From Pelagophyceae sp. CCMP2097 (Eukaryota > Sar > Pelagophyceae), in NCBI GenBank assembly GCA_026770575.1, contig MU657342.1, positions 28,785 to 92,784 on the forward strand: a DNA stretch of 64,000 bases. Direction: 5' to 3'. This document shows, in pieces, positions 43,809-54,895 of the stretch; positions within the stretch are counted from its first letter, which is position 1, and each line of letters opens with the position of its first letter. The notes below the pieces were generated by a model that worked only from the letters and a program-made list of their open reading frames with translations, was not told where the DNA came from and did not search any database. The position numbers and the translations under genes are program-made.

Positions 43809-46800
43809 ATGAGGCTCACAATCCTCGCGCTCGCGGGCTCCCGCCTCGGAAGCGCGCAGGCGCCCAGGCGCCTCGCTAATGACGCCGATGCCGAGGCCTG
43901 CGTCGAGTACACCTCGGCGCAGCGCGCCAACTCCAGCTTGATGTGCGGCGCGGTGACGCAGTACCCGTTCCACCTCGGGGCCGGCCAGACCCTCGACGAA
44001 CTGCAAGAAACCGCGTCGGATGCACGCACCGCATTCCTCTGCAAGGGACAGGCCGCGACGTGCTGAGTCTTCACTCAGCGCCTTTGCAGGAACGCGGCGG
44101 CCGTGGCCACGGTGGGCAACGCGGACTCGCTCGATACGATGCGTGTCTGGTCCAGAACACTCGCCGCGTCTTCTTCGTGGGCGAGGGTGCCCTCGTGCAT
44201 CCGCGAGGGGTGCCCTCGTGCATCCGCGAGGGCCGTTCGGAATCGACGGTCAACGTTCCCCGCCGCTCACAACCTCATAGGTATACGCTGAGCTCGGCGT
44301 GCCTCGGAGCGCTCAAGACGTGGGCGTGCCGGGCGACGCACCAGCAGTGCGGCGTCGACGCGGGTTGCGACGCCTGCCCGGTACGACCCGCCTCCGACGT
44401 GCCCTTTCCGAGGCGTGCTCCGACGGAGATGCCGACTCGTCTGAATCAGGCCGTCGTCCGAGAGTGCGACGCCGACGCGCTCGAATGGTGAGCCTCCCGT
44501 CGTTCCTTTGATGGAAACCCCCATAACTCGACGACCGACGTAGGAGCGGCATCGACGTCTCCGAGTGCAGCACTTTTTCCTCTTCGCCGTCCGCGGAGTG
44601 CGCCGTCGGCATCGTCGGCGGGACCTTTGAGCCCTACGTCGGAGGGGCCTGCGCCGGGATCATCGTCGGAGAGATGATTGCGTAAGCTCGACCTCTGAGA
44701 TTCTTTCGAAAGAGTTCTCGTGGAAGGGTCCTATAGTGCTCCCTCGCGCGTGTAGGATCCCGCCGCGGCTGCCGCTCCCGGTCCCGTACGCGGTGCAGAG
44801 CCAAGTCCTCGAGCCCGAGGTAGGGAGGCGTGTTTTGCAAACCTTTGATGATTGCCTTCGCTGAGCGACGGACCGGGCCTCTTTCGAGCGTGGCTGACGC
44901 GGCACAGGTCGCGGCGGCGATTGGCAACGTCCCGAGTTGGGCGACGGCCGAGTGCCAGTGAGTTTGCCTTTGGAGAGGTCGAATTCGGCGCCTTGCTGGG
45001 CTGCACTTTACGGTATTTCGGTCGGATCAAATCGGAACGGAATCGGAACGGAATTCCGTTCCGGTCGTCGAAAACGCCGTCTTTGTGCGCTTTATGCGCC
45101 GATTCCGACCGGTCGTTCCGAATTGTGACGGCGGAATCGAAGCGAAATTTCGTTCCGTACCCTCTAGCACGCCGTAAAGTGCAGCCCAGGCGCCTTGGCA
45201 CCAACAAGTCTCCTCGAAATGGCCGCACCTTTTGAAACGCCGCCGTCAGGCTCGCGGCGCGCAAGATGATGTGCGCCGTGCACGTGCCGACGGCGGAGGT
45301 CTTGGCCTTGCCGGCGGGCGCGTCGAACGCGTCCACGGTCGAGGTGGGCGTGCCCCGCCGAGTCGCGCGATCCGTGTGCGAGGCGTACTTGACCGAGTGC
45401 GGCGGCGCGCTGCGGCGCGGCAAGGACTTTTTGGACGCGTCGCTCTACGTCGACGCCTGCGAAGCCTGGGCACCCATGGACGGCCAACTGGCAAAGTCCA
45501 ACGTCGACCTCCACCTCGGCAGCGTCCCGAGCTTCAAGGCCAGGCCCAACGAGGTACGTCTCCGTGGAAATCCGGCGGGGGGCGAACAGGAACGCAAACG
45601 TCCGTCGAGGATGCTCCTTTGGGAAAAACAGCACGACGTCGCGTAACAGGTCGGCAACGCGACGCTGGCGCCTTCCGAGCTCGCCGTCGACTGTGTCTAC
45701 CGCACGACGCCGTTTCCGCCGGACCGGGACCGTCGCGCCGTGAACCACGTGCATGGCACGGGCTGCGCCTTTGACTGCCCGCTCCCGTTGATGACCAAGG
45801 CGCGTCGTTCGTCTCTCGAGAGTGCTATGCCTTGTCGCAGTGTTCGAGACGCCGCATCGTTCGAGACGCCACATCACCACGAGGCTCAACACATATGGGT
45901 CCGTCTTGCCCTCACTCGGAAAGTAGGCCGATCAGACGTACTTTGACAAAGTCAAGATCGTCGCCGACGTCTACGTCACGCTGACCATGGGCTTCAACGT
46001 CCTCACGTACACCATCCTCCCGGAGAAGCGGCAGAAGACGCCCAGCTTCCTCTGGGTCTCCATCGCAATCTTCCTGGAGGACTTCTTTCGACGATGGCGC
46101 GTACCCGAAACCCGCAGATTTCGAGGCGGAGCCGGTCCGAGATATGATTGAACGTTCCCTGCTCGGACGGACGGCGGCTCACGACTGCGCGACGTTCCCT
46201 ACACGTTCCGTGTTCAGGTCGCGGTACACGAACTGGGACGGCATCGGCGGCGAGCGCCAAAACTTTTGGTGCGCCGACAAGGTCACGGCCTGGGTGCGTC
46301 GAGGCTGCATCCCCTGCGGTTCACCGGCCCCTCGGCATTGCGACTCTAACGATCAGGTCCAAACAGACTGGTCCTCGGCCTGCGAGATCCAGTCCGTCCT
46401 GCAGCTCTGGGTCCTCGCCTGGCGCTCCGGCATCGTCGTCGGCCTGGGCCTCGACATGTACGCGCGCGCCGTCCTCATGTCCCCGGACCCCATCTGGTAC
46501 ACGACCCACCTCACGCTCCCGGTGAGCGTCCATTCTCTTTGCTTCGCCACGGCTCGGCTCGCGGGGAGCGCCCTGCTCCCCCTCGCACCTGGAGGTAGGT
46601 CTCCACCGTGCTCGCGACGCTCGTCACCATTGGGCTCACCTGGGTCCGTCTCTTTGCTTCTTCCCGCGTTGATCGCCTCACGCGCCGTGCGCAGGCGTAC
46701 CCCGACCGCGGCATCCAGACGGAGATTGGCAAGTTCCGCTACGAGTTTTGCTACTACTCTCCCGAGGTGGAGCTCGGGCTCAACATTTACAACACGCTCA

Positions 46801-48081
46801 CGCAACTCGCCGCAATCTACTTTATGGTCCGCGCGCTCGTCGTGAGTCAAAGTCGGGGCCTTGAGGCCGTTTTTTGGTGGACGCTCGGCCCGGTCTCTGG
46901 CCCTTTCCTTCATCGCGTTTATAGGCCATCGTGAGCGCTCTGAACGCCGTGGCTGCCATGAAGGCCCCGAAGTTGAAGCGGCAGATGGGGCACGAGACTT
47001 CGGAGCAGCGCGGGATTGCCGCCACAACGAACAAAAACGTCTCGCAAATGTACTCGAGCAACGTCTACATGTTCAAGGTACGCCCCACCATAGTGCGCTT
47101 CCCCGCCCGAGAACTCGGAAAGACCTCGCAAGGCCGCCTCTTCGAAAGACACCTCTTCCAAAGACCCCCCTCGGAAACGTTCGAGTCGGAAGAGCGCCGT
47201 CGAGTGACACGCATCGATGCGCCCTCGCCGTCCCACGACGGTGGTGCGCAGGTGCCGACGATCTTCATCATCATCCTCGTGGGCGCGTCTCAGCAGCTGT
47301 GGCGCCGCGCAGACTACCGGCGCGTCAACTCGGCGAAGAACATCGACCGCTACGAAGGCTGGGCAGATTGCCTCCTCGCCAACTCGGGCCTCACTGAGGC
47401 GATGCAGTCCAGAGTTTGCGGAGAGCTGCCAAAGGCAATCTACCCTGACCTCGAATATCACCTCAGCGTCGCATGGTTCCAATTCCCGTGGCGCGTCCTG
47501 CTGCTCCTCCTCTTCTCGCTCAACAAGGACTCTGTCAAGTGTGCGTCGAGCGCGCCGGCCGTCTCGGTTTCCGCGCCCCGACGGCGTCGCTTAGGCTGGA
47601 TCCAGCATTATCCGTGGGCGGGACGGTTCCTGCGGCCGCTGATCCAGAAGGGCGACATCATCGACCTCGTCTCCACGCTCATCGTCGTATCCCTGACGTA
47701 CATCTCCTCGGCCATGACGTCGCCGCGCGCCGCCGCGCCGAAAGAAAGATGCCACGACGGCCGGCGGCGACCCCGCCGCAAGAGGCACGGGAGCGCGTGC
47801 GGCGCCGCAGAGATGGATGCCGCGAGACCTTGGCCGTCGTGCCCCCGGGCGGAGCGATGGATTCGGTCTTTTGACCGCGAGTCGTTTGTGACGGCGAGTC
47901 GTAAACCGCGAGTCGTAGGTTTGTGAAGAAGACGCTCAGTCCAATCCACGCCGCGCGGACGCTCTCCCCGTTCAAAGGGGGGCACTTCTTCAAGGGTGCC
48001 AAGATCAACGCCTGCGACGGCGACACCATCGCCCTCGACGTCCCCTCTCTCTCCGACGGCGAGATCCCCGGGTCACGGTAG
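43809..48081 (+). CDS. Multi-exon 7TM receptor, Frizzled/Smoothened-like
   Basis: About 17 exons give ~800 aa: 43809-~44010, 44090-~44180, 44281-44380, 44450-44487, 44544-44681, 44756-44819, 44908-44957, 45250-45553, 45650-45799, 45927-46096, 46218-46293, 46357-46521, 46695-46841, 46925-47077, 47252-47540, 47595-~47718, 47919-48081. A signal peptide (MRLTILALAGSRLGSAQA) precedes a Cys-rich ectodomain (TWACRATHQQCGVDAGCDAC; ECSTFSSSPSAECAVG). Hydrophobic segments follow in 7TM order: VTLTMGFNVLTYTIL, FLWVSIAIFLED, CEIQSVLQLWVLAWRSGIVV, YNTLTQLAAIYFMVRALV, PTIFIIILVGASQQLW, WRVLLLLLFSLN and IIDLVSTLIVVSLTYISSAM. The Cys before the third segment and the overall plan resemble Frizzled/Smoothened-like receptors of protists. 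Ligand unknown. Two introns need GC donors (45800, 46097); intron 44958-45249 contains a MITE. Exon 1/2 and the last junction are approximate. Confidence 0.68.
44185..44230. repeat. 23-bp tandem duplication
   Basis: A perfect 23-bp unit containing GTGCCCTCGTGCATCCGCGA occurs at 44185-44207 and 44208-44230, around the intron that follows exon 2 of the 7TM gene. Each copy carries a possible GTGCAT donor. Confidence 0.93.
44988..45197. mobile_element. 194-bp MITE/introner-like element with 8-bp TSD
   Basis: Element 44996-45189 has perfect 18-bp terminal inverted repeats, CTGGGCTGCACTTTACGG and its complement at 45172-45189. It is flanked by identical 8-bp target duplications GCGCCTTG (44988-44995, 45190-45197). 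Inside are a tandem ATCGGAACGGA pair and a GGAACGGAATTCCGTTCC palindrome. There is no coding capacity, so it is non-autonomous. It sits wholly in a 7TM-gene intron. Its termini (CTGGG...CCCAG) match those of the MGS intron element. Confidence 0.93.
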
Positions 48082-48868
48082 CCGCCGAGCAAAGGACGCG
48101 ACCCAAAAAGTCCCCCGCCAAAGGGGCCGCCGCGGGGCCTTTGGCCCCTGCGCGCGTATTACGCGGCCCGCACCGACGCCCGCACCGGGACGACGCCGAC
48201 GAGGCCCCCAGCCGAGGAAGATCCTTTCTAAGATAAGACCTTTGCCCCCGTGCCTCGAGGGGATGCTCCCGTCGACGGGACCAGAGGGACGCGGCTGCAA
48301 CGCAAAGAGACGTCGGCCCGGCAGCCGACAAGCCGCCCGCATCGGTCGTCGGCTGGAGTGGGTGACACAGCGCCGCGTCCCGGGCCCGTCGCCAGCCTCC
48401 GGCTCTTGGCTCGCGGCAGCGGCGCTAAAGTCGGCCCCAGGCGCCTCAGCTACTGCACCGGGGTCGACGCCTTCGCCCTCGATAGCCCCACCCGGCCCTC
48501 GCTGCGGAGGCACGGCGCGATCCGGTCGGGGCTCGGAATTTGAACCGAAATCCAAATTTGTTCCCGAGCGACTCGGAGGCGCCAAAGATCGTGCCCGCTG
48601 CGCGCCCCATGCGGAGCGGTGTTGTGAGATCCGTTGCACTCAAAGTCGGGACGGCCGGAGTCGGTTTGACCATGGCTTTTGCTTAAGATCCACCCTGGGT
48701 GGGGCTGGCCCAATAGGTTATGCCCGACTAAAGGATTCCGATCGCTCCGGGTCGCGCAGATCCTTTCCGAGCCAGTGCTTTACTGCCAACAGGTTAATTG
48801 GCGCGCGGCAAAAAGCGCTGCTTGGACGGCAGCGGAGGCCGGGCGGCCGAATCGGGAGCGCTGGGCGC
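48082..48868. other. Convergent intergenic region, no gene recognised
   Basis: 787 bp between the 7TM-gene and GRP170 stops. Open frames on both strands show no domain or conserved motif. Confidence 0.5.
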
Positions 48869-51800
48869 CTAGAGCTCGTCCCAGGCCTCGGCCGCCTCAG
48901 GCTCGGCGGCGCCGTCGGGTCGCGTCGCGTTCTCGTCGGCGTTGGTGGCGTTGGCGTCGGTGGCCGTGGCGTTTGCGTCGGTCTCGTTGACCGTCGGCTT
49001 GGGCGGCAGCGGCTTAGCCTTGAGGAGGAGGCGCGCGGCGAGCGCGGCCACGGGCTTGAGCCGCGGCTGAATGTCTTCGACGGCAAACGCCGGCGGGGCG
49101 TGCGCCTCGAGCTTGGCCTGCTCGGATGCCTTTTCCTCGAGCCACTCCTCGACCTTGGTCACCTTGGCGACGAGGTCCTCGAGGTCCGTGGCGTTGAGCC
49201 AGGGCTTGGACTCGGGCCACACTTCCGTGGCGTTGCGCTTCGCGTCGGCCAGGGCCTTGCGCGCCTTCTTCAGCGCCGCCGGCCGCTTCGACGCCTCGTC
49301 GGCGCGGAAGACGATGTCAGAGAGCAGCTTGGCCAGCTCCGCGCGGTTCGCCTTGAACTCGGCCAGCGGCACTTCCGCGCCCGCGTCGCCGAGCCACTCC
49401 TCCAGCTCCGCCGACCGCGCCGAGACGGCGTCGCGCTGTTCCGCCGTCGACACGGCGGCGAGGTCCTCGCGCTCGTCGACGGCCGTGCGCGTGGCATAAA
49501 TGGTGCCCTCCAAGTCGTTTTTCGCGCCCTCGCGCTCTATCCGAATGTTCTCCGCCGCGGAGATGGCGGCGAGTCTGGCGCGCGACTCGTCGAGGTCGCC
49601 GGCCTGCGCCGCCCACGCGGCCATGCCGTGCGTGGACCGCAGCACCGTCAGCGTCTTCTTGTGCGTCTTCTTCTTCGTGACCATCGTCGCGTTCGCAACA
49701 GTCGCGTTCTCCGCCGCAGTCGCGTTCTCCGTAGGCGCCTCGTCGGAAACCGTCTCCTCGGTGGTCACCGTCGGCTCCTCGTCGGGGACGGTCTCCTCGG
49801 TCGTCTCCGTTTCGTCGCCCTTCTTCTTCTCATCCTTCTTCTTGTCCTTCTTCTTGTCCTCCTTCTTGGCCTTGACCGGCTCGGGCACGACCTCGACCTC
49901 GTACTCCTCGACGACAGAGACCTCGGCCTTCAACAGCTGCGAGATGCCCGACGAGTCCAGCAAAAAGCTCAGCTGCACCTTGGGCCGCGGCAGCGCGCCC
50001 GTCGCGTTCATCTTCGCCATCTCCGCCGCAAAGGCAGCGATGCCGGAGATGTTGTACAAAGCCAACGTGCGCGGCACGCCCGCCTCGAGCTTGTCCGTCT
50101 CCTCGTACAGCAGCTCGCAGACGATGTCCGCGTCGTGCTGAAAGGCGATGATGCGCGGCTTGCCGCCGAGCGTGGCGCCGGCCTTGAACAGCGTCGCGCG
50201 CTTTTGCCAGTCCTTGGCCTCTGCCTCGTAGCGCTCCGACGCCGCCTTTGCCGCGGCGGCGCCGCCGCCGAAAAAGCCGCCGAGGAGCGCAGTCTTGCCC
50301 TCGGCCTCGAGGACGTCCTTGGCGGACTTGCCCAGCGGGTCGTTATCCATCTTGATTCCGACGGCGTACGGCGTGTGGTCGATGAGGCCGACCTTGCGCA
50401 CGCGGAAAGACGTCGAGACGTTCGCCCCGTGGAAGGCAGCGCCGAGGGCCACCGCCTCATCGCCGTTCAAATGGCCGCCGAGCTCCATGGCCTGCTTCGT
50501 CACGTTGGTGCAGTGGGTCTTGAAGAAGTCCTTGAGAGTCTGCTGCACCTTGGGGACGCGCACCCCGCCGCCGATGATCTCAACAGCGTCCACCTCGTCG
50601 GCGGTCATCTTCGCCTCGCGCAGCGCCATCAGGATCGGCGCGCCGAGGCGCTCAAAGATGCCCGCCGCCGCCGCCTCGAGCTTGGACCGCGAGAAGACCA
50701 TAGAGAAGTCGATGTCGGCGTGGAGCGACATGATGGAGATGGGGATCTCCGCGTTGGCCGAGAGCACCTCCTTGCACTTCTTCGAAGCCTCGCGTATCTT
50801 GGCCATGGCGCGCGGGATGGTGCGCACGTCGCCCTTGCCCCACTTGGCGTTGAAGCCGTCGGCGACGAGTTCAGCAATGGCCAGGTCAATGGCAAAGCCG
50901 CCGACGCCGTGCTCCCAGCCCTTGCCCAGGACCTCGAGCTGGCCCACGACCTTCTTCGACTCGTTAAACGTCGAGTACTCGACAATGGACACCTGCGCCG
51001 CCTCTGCGCCGAGGTTGTAGAAGAGCACGCGCGTCGGCTCCGAGTACAGGCGGTCCAGGCCAAAGTGCAGGGCCGCGGCCGTGTTCTCGTCGAAGAGCGT
51101 GAGGACGCGCAGCTCGGCGAGCTCGGCGGCGGAGAGCATGGCCTCGCGCTCGAGCTGCGTGGCGTACGCGGGCACGGTGATGACGCAGTCGCGGACCACG
51201 TGGCCGCCAAAGGCGCGGGTGATGTCCTTGGCGTACGTCAGGACCATGGCCACGAGCTCCTCGACGGCCCAGGCCGCCCAGCCGCCGGCGCGGTAGTCTT
51301 CGGTGACGCCCTTGGCCGCGGCCACGCTCAAGCCGCCGCGCGTCTCGTTGAATTTCACGTCCATCGGCATGTACGACTTTGCCAGGTTCAGCACGCCGGC
51401 GTGCGCCGCCGTGCGGCCCAGCAGCTCGGTCAGGCGCGCGTAGGCCAGCTCGGGCTTGCGCGAGAGCATGCCGTACGCGTCAGACCCGAAGAGGCGCTCG
51501 CCGCGCACAAAGGCCAGCGCCGTCTCCGTCTTGCGCTTCGAGACGTGGTTCGTCACAATCTCCAGCGGCGAACCCGGCTGCACCAGGGCCACCTTCATCG
51601 TCTCCGTGCCTGCGCAAGATTCACGTCAGCGCCCCCGCGCAGTACGACTCTCGCCGACCGAGGCCACGCGGCCGCGGCTCGAAGGGCCAGGGTCCGTCGA
51701 AGCGCGGTCCGAGGCCCGAGCCTCGGAGGTGCGCCGCCGGCGCCGCAAGATTCTTGCAGGAGTCGAGAATTCCTCGGCCTCGGCCGCCCCTTTTCGGAGC

Positions 51801-51895
51801 CATCGCCCGCACGCACCGTAGTCAATGCCGATCACGTTGGCGCTCGCGCCCAGGGCGCACAGGACCAGCGCCCCCAGCGCCCGTACCATGGGCAT
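48869..51895 (-). CDS. HYOU1: ER Hsp70-family chaperone, GRP170/HYOU1 type
   Basis: Two exons (51895-51817, 51609-48869; 207-nt intron) encode 939 aa. It begins with a signal peptide (MPMVRALGALVLCALGASA), followed at once by the actin-fold start VIGIDYG-TETMKVALVQPG. The nucleotide-binding domain shows VRDCVITVPAYATQLERE, LFDENTAAALHFGLD and VEIIGGGVRVPKVQ. After the substrate domain come an acidic, lysine-rich loop with several NAT sequons (~630-690) and a long helical C-terminus, the Hsp110/GRP170 layout. The protein ends WDEL, a variant of the HDEL/KDEL ER-retrieval signal. GRP170 is a nucleotide exchange factor for BiP and a holdase in the ER lumen. The first ATG is at 51895; the next, at 51889, is also plausible. 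Confidence 0.92.
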
Positions 51896-52145
51896 CCTTC
51901 CTCGCGTGTCGGCGAAGGCTCCGCGTGTCGACTCCAAGGTCCGGTGCGGTCCGGTGTACGCAAGTACAGACCTTGGAAGTTTTGATCAAGCCTTCCTGAA
52001 GTCCTAAAGAAGTTTCCGACTCCGAAGTCCCCGCGAAGATCGAGTGCACCCCCCGTCCGGGGCTTGCCTGCGCAGCTGCGGCTCGGTGTCCTCGGAGTCC
52101 ACCTTGCCTGCGGCTCTGCGCGGCGGTGTCTATACACCCTGCGCG
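51896..52145. promoter_or_regulatory. Divergent promoter GRP170 / unknown gene
   Basis: 250 bp between opposing starts. No canonical ER-stress element was recognised. Promoter role inferred from position. Confidence 0.4.
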
Positions 52146-52893
52146 ATGGAATCGGCGCGCGGCTGCTACCTGACCTTTGACCATGCGAGCCAAGGCACCT
52201 TGTTCGTGCACTGGAGCGAGACCGCCGTCGCCGGCGCACTCGCCTTCTTCGCTCCGCGCAAGGCCGTCCCCGCCTTCAAGTTCAAAGCTGCCGGCGGCCG
52301 CGCCGAGCTCATCCGCGAAATGAGCGGAGGTGCGTATCCGCCGCCGACCTCCGTGGCAGTGCGTCGTCGACTGCGTTTCGGCAGGCACGGGCGACCGCAT
52401 CCGGCGGTACTACTCGGGCTGGTGTCAGTTTATCAAGCTGGCCAAGACGTTTCAGGCCGACGTCGTCGTCCTCGACTTTGGCGAGCTGCCGCGCGTGACC
52501 ATCTGCCTCTTCGACGGCTCAAAACCCGCGGACAACATATACGAAGTCGAGCGCAACGTGTGCGTCCCGCCGCCGACGCGCGAGGCCCCGGCGGCCGTCC
52601 TCGAGAGGGCCGCGGCCTCGCGTCGTCGAGAGCCGCGGAGTCGGGGCGTCGAGAGCCGCGCCGTCGAGAGCCGTGACATCACGTCATCGAGGGGTCTATA
52701 CCTCGAGGTGTCCAGCGCCGTCGATGGCACACGTGCGCATTGGCGAAGGCGTCGGTGCAGGCCCGTGACTCTGGAGCCTTACGTCGTCGTGGCGACGGTG
52801 CCCTACCCAAACCCATGTTTCGGCGCCACGACCATGGGCAAGGAGTACTTCGCCCAGGTCGGGAACCGCGAGGGCAGCTCCTCGACGATGTGA
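52146..52893 (+). CDS. Unknown conserved-looking small protein
   Basis: Three exons (52146-52329, 52385-52577, 52761-52893) encode ~169 aa; I do not recognise the family. It starts MESARGCYLTFDHASQGTLF and continues with alternating hydrophobic strands (TAVAGALAFF; ADVVVLDFGELPRVTICLF) and a final segment LEPYVVVATVPYPNPCFG, suggesting a compact beta-rich cytosolic fold. There is no signal peptide or TM helix. The first junction restores SGG-TGDRIRRYYSGW. The second intron is inferred to have a GC donor (GCGCGAGG at 52578), which removes an Arg/Ser-rich stretch; without splicing the frame stays open, giving a longer protein with that insert. Function unknown. Confidence 0.6.
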
Positions 52894-53258
52894 CCGCGGC
52901 GCCGGCCGAGGAATGTGTACCAAAATTATCCGCGTAAAAACATACCGTTGTGCGCCGTCGGAGTGGCTCCCGGCCGACCGCGATCGATGCCACCGGCCGG
53001 CCGGTCCGTATTCATGAGCCATTTCCCGGCCCCTAGTAGGCCTCGGATATCGACTCTTTGGCGAAGAGGCGTTACGCCACCGTGACGCAAAACTCGGTTT
53101 TTGCCTGCTGCGACGACGCGAAGCGCGCGGTCCCGTCGGTCCGCGTTTCGCGACCCTCGCTGCGACACGCGCCCGTCCGAGTCCCTCGGCCCCGACGTTT
53201 GCATCGACGGTCTTGATTGCAGCGGGACTTTGGTGACCCCGGCGAGTCCGTCTGCAAG
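52894..53258. other. Intergenic region
   Basis: 365 bp between two plus-strand genes; nothing recognised. Presumably 3' UTR and promoter. Confidence 0.5.
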
Positions 53259-54657
53259 ATGGATGCGGAGCGGTTCCTAACCATGTCGCTGGGCTCGCAG
53301 GGCCCGGCGACGATTCCGAACCGCACGGTGCGGCTCCGCGCGAGCGAGACGAACAAGACTTCGGACATTGCGGGCGCGGCGTCTGAGCTGCGCTACCTGC
53401 GGTTCACGCACAAGCCCGACGGCTACGAGACGAGTGACATCACCGGGTCCAAGCCCATGGCGCTGCACCGCGCGAGCAACAAGGTGGACTACTCGCTCGT
53501 CGTCGATGACATTGACTACGCGCGGCCGCGGCCTTTGATCTTCAAGACCTCCCGCGAGACGAACCCGCTCAACCCAGAGTACAAGCTGCCGACGGCGGTC
53601 ATGGCGCCGCCGCCGGAATTCAAGTTCGTGCGCGACGCGCACTGCGTCGCCGACATCGAGGGCACGGCGTCCAAGTCGCGCTTCCGCTTCGCGCAGCGCG
53701 CAACGCTCGGCGCCGACGACATCGAGGGCGCCCAGGCCGGCTGGCGGCCGCGCAACGAGCGCGCGCGCCGCGAGGCGGCGCCCCGCGACGCCCTCGACGC
53801 ACGGACCCGCGTCTGACGCCGCTCGATAAGCGCGTCCGACGCTGGTCGATAAGCGCGGCCGCCGAGATACCGCCTTTTTCCATGCAAGATAAACGTAGGT
53901 GCACGACATTAACAACGTGGGCTTCAAGACGACGCGGGTGACGGACGCGATGCAGCCGGTGTATCACATGAATGGTATGGAGATCTTCGACGACGCGGTC
54001 CGATCCAAGCCCAAGCGCCTGCCGCAGCAGCGCGACGGGCCGTACAACCCGCTGTACACCGACGACATCGAGGGCGCGCGGTCCGGCTGGAAGCCGCCGC
54101 ACGCTCTGCAGCCGCCTTTAGAGCAGCGGCGCCAGTTTCGGCACACGAACTTTATCGGAGACATTTCCGGCGCGCAGCCGGACACGGTCCGCCACTCCAT
54201 CGTCACAATGCGCGAGACGAACCCGCTCAACCCGGAGTACCGCGGCCTCGACGGCGAACACCTCGGCGACCCGACGCACCCAGACTTTGCCCACCTCCTC
54301 TTCCGGGACCGCGCCACGGACGGCCGCCCGCCGCAATCCGCGCGGCCGATGTCGCACCGTGCCCCGTCGCCAGCGCCCGACCGCTACGTCCTCCGAAGCT
54401 CCGACGGCCGCCCCAGGGTCTCCTCACGCGGCGACTCGCCAGGTGCCCGCCTCTTGAGCAACGCGCCGCCGTCACGCGGCGACTCGCCCGGCGGCCGCCT
54501 CGGCAGCCACGCGCCGCCGTCGCGCGGCGAGCACCGCGCGCCGACGGGCGAGTACCGCGTGCCCACGGGCGCGTCGGGCGGCCGGCGCACGCCCGGCGAG
54601 GCGCGCGAGCGCCAGCAAACGGCCGCCGACGTCGCCGCCGTCCGAGACCTCTACTAG
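53259..54657 (+). CDS. Protein with repeated DDIEGA and NPLNPEY motifs
   Basis: Two exons (53259-53810, 53899-54657; 88-nt phase-0 intron) encode 436 aa. The family is not recognised with certainty. Short motifs recur: SDIAGAAS, SDITGSKP, DDIDYARP, ADIEGTAS, DDIEGAQAGW, DDIEGARSGW and GDISGAQP, spaced 30-70 residues, plus RETNPLNPEYKLP and RETNPLNPEYRGL. Such linear motif arrays occur in cytoskeletal or flagellar scaffold proteins; that link is a guess. The last ~100 residues are Ser/Arg/Pro-rich and disordered, with SRGDSPG units repeated. No signal peptide or membrane segment. The ATG at 53259 is the first in frame. It ends 238 bp from the convergent mannosidase gene. Confidence 0.72.
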
Positions 54658-54895
54658 TCGGCGGACCGGGTCGAAAAGGAGACCACTCCGAGGCCCCGAC
54701 GAGGCTCCCACAACAGCGACCAACCGACCACAGCTCGGCGCAGCCGAGTCCATCTGCCGCTTCGCGGGGAGCGGAGGACAACCGAGCCACGGGCCTCTCC
54801 AGTAACATGGTCTAATCGAAGCTGGCCTTGATCACACTCTCGGCCGACGCGAAGCGCCTTGGGACTCCGGCGGGGCTCGCACAGTTACAACATTA

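Noticed and set aside
47996..51985. A 1329-codon open frame on the plus strand
   Set aside because: It is the antisense of the GRP170 gene; the translation is Arg/Leu/Gly-rich with no domain. Codon bias in GC-rich genes leaves antisense frames open.
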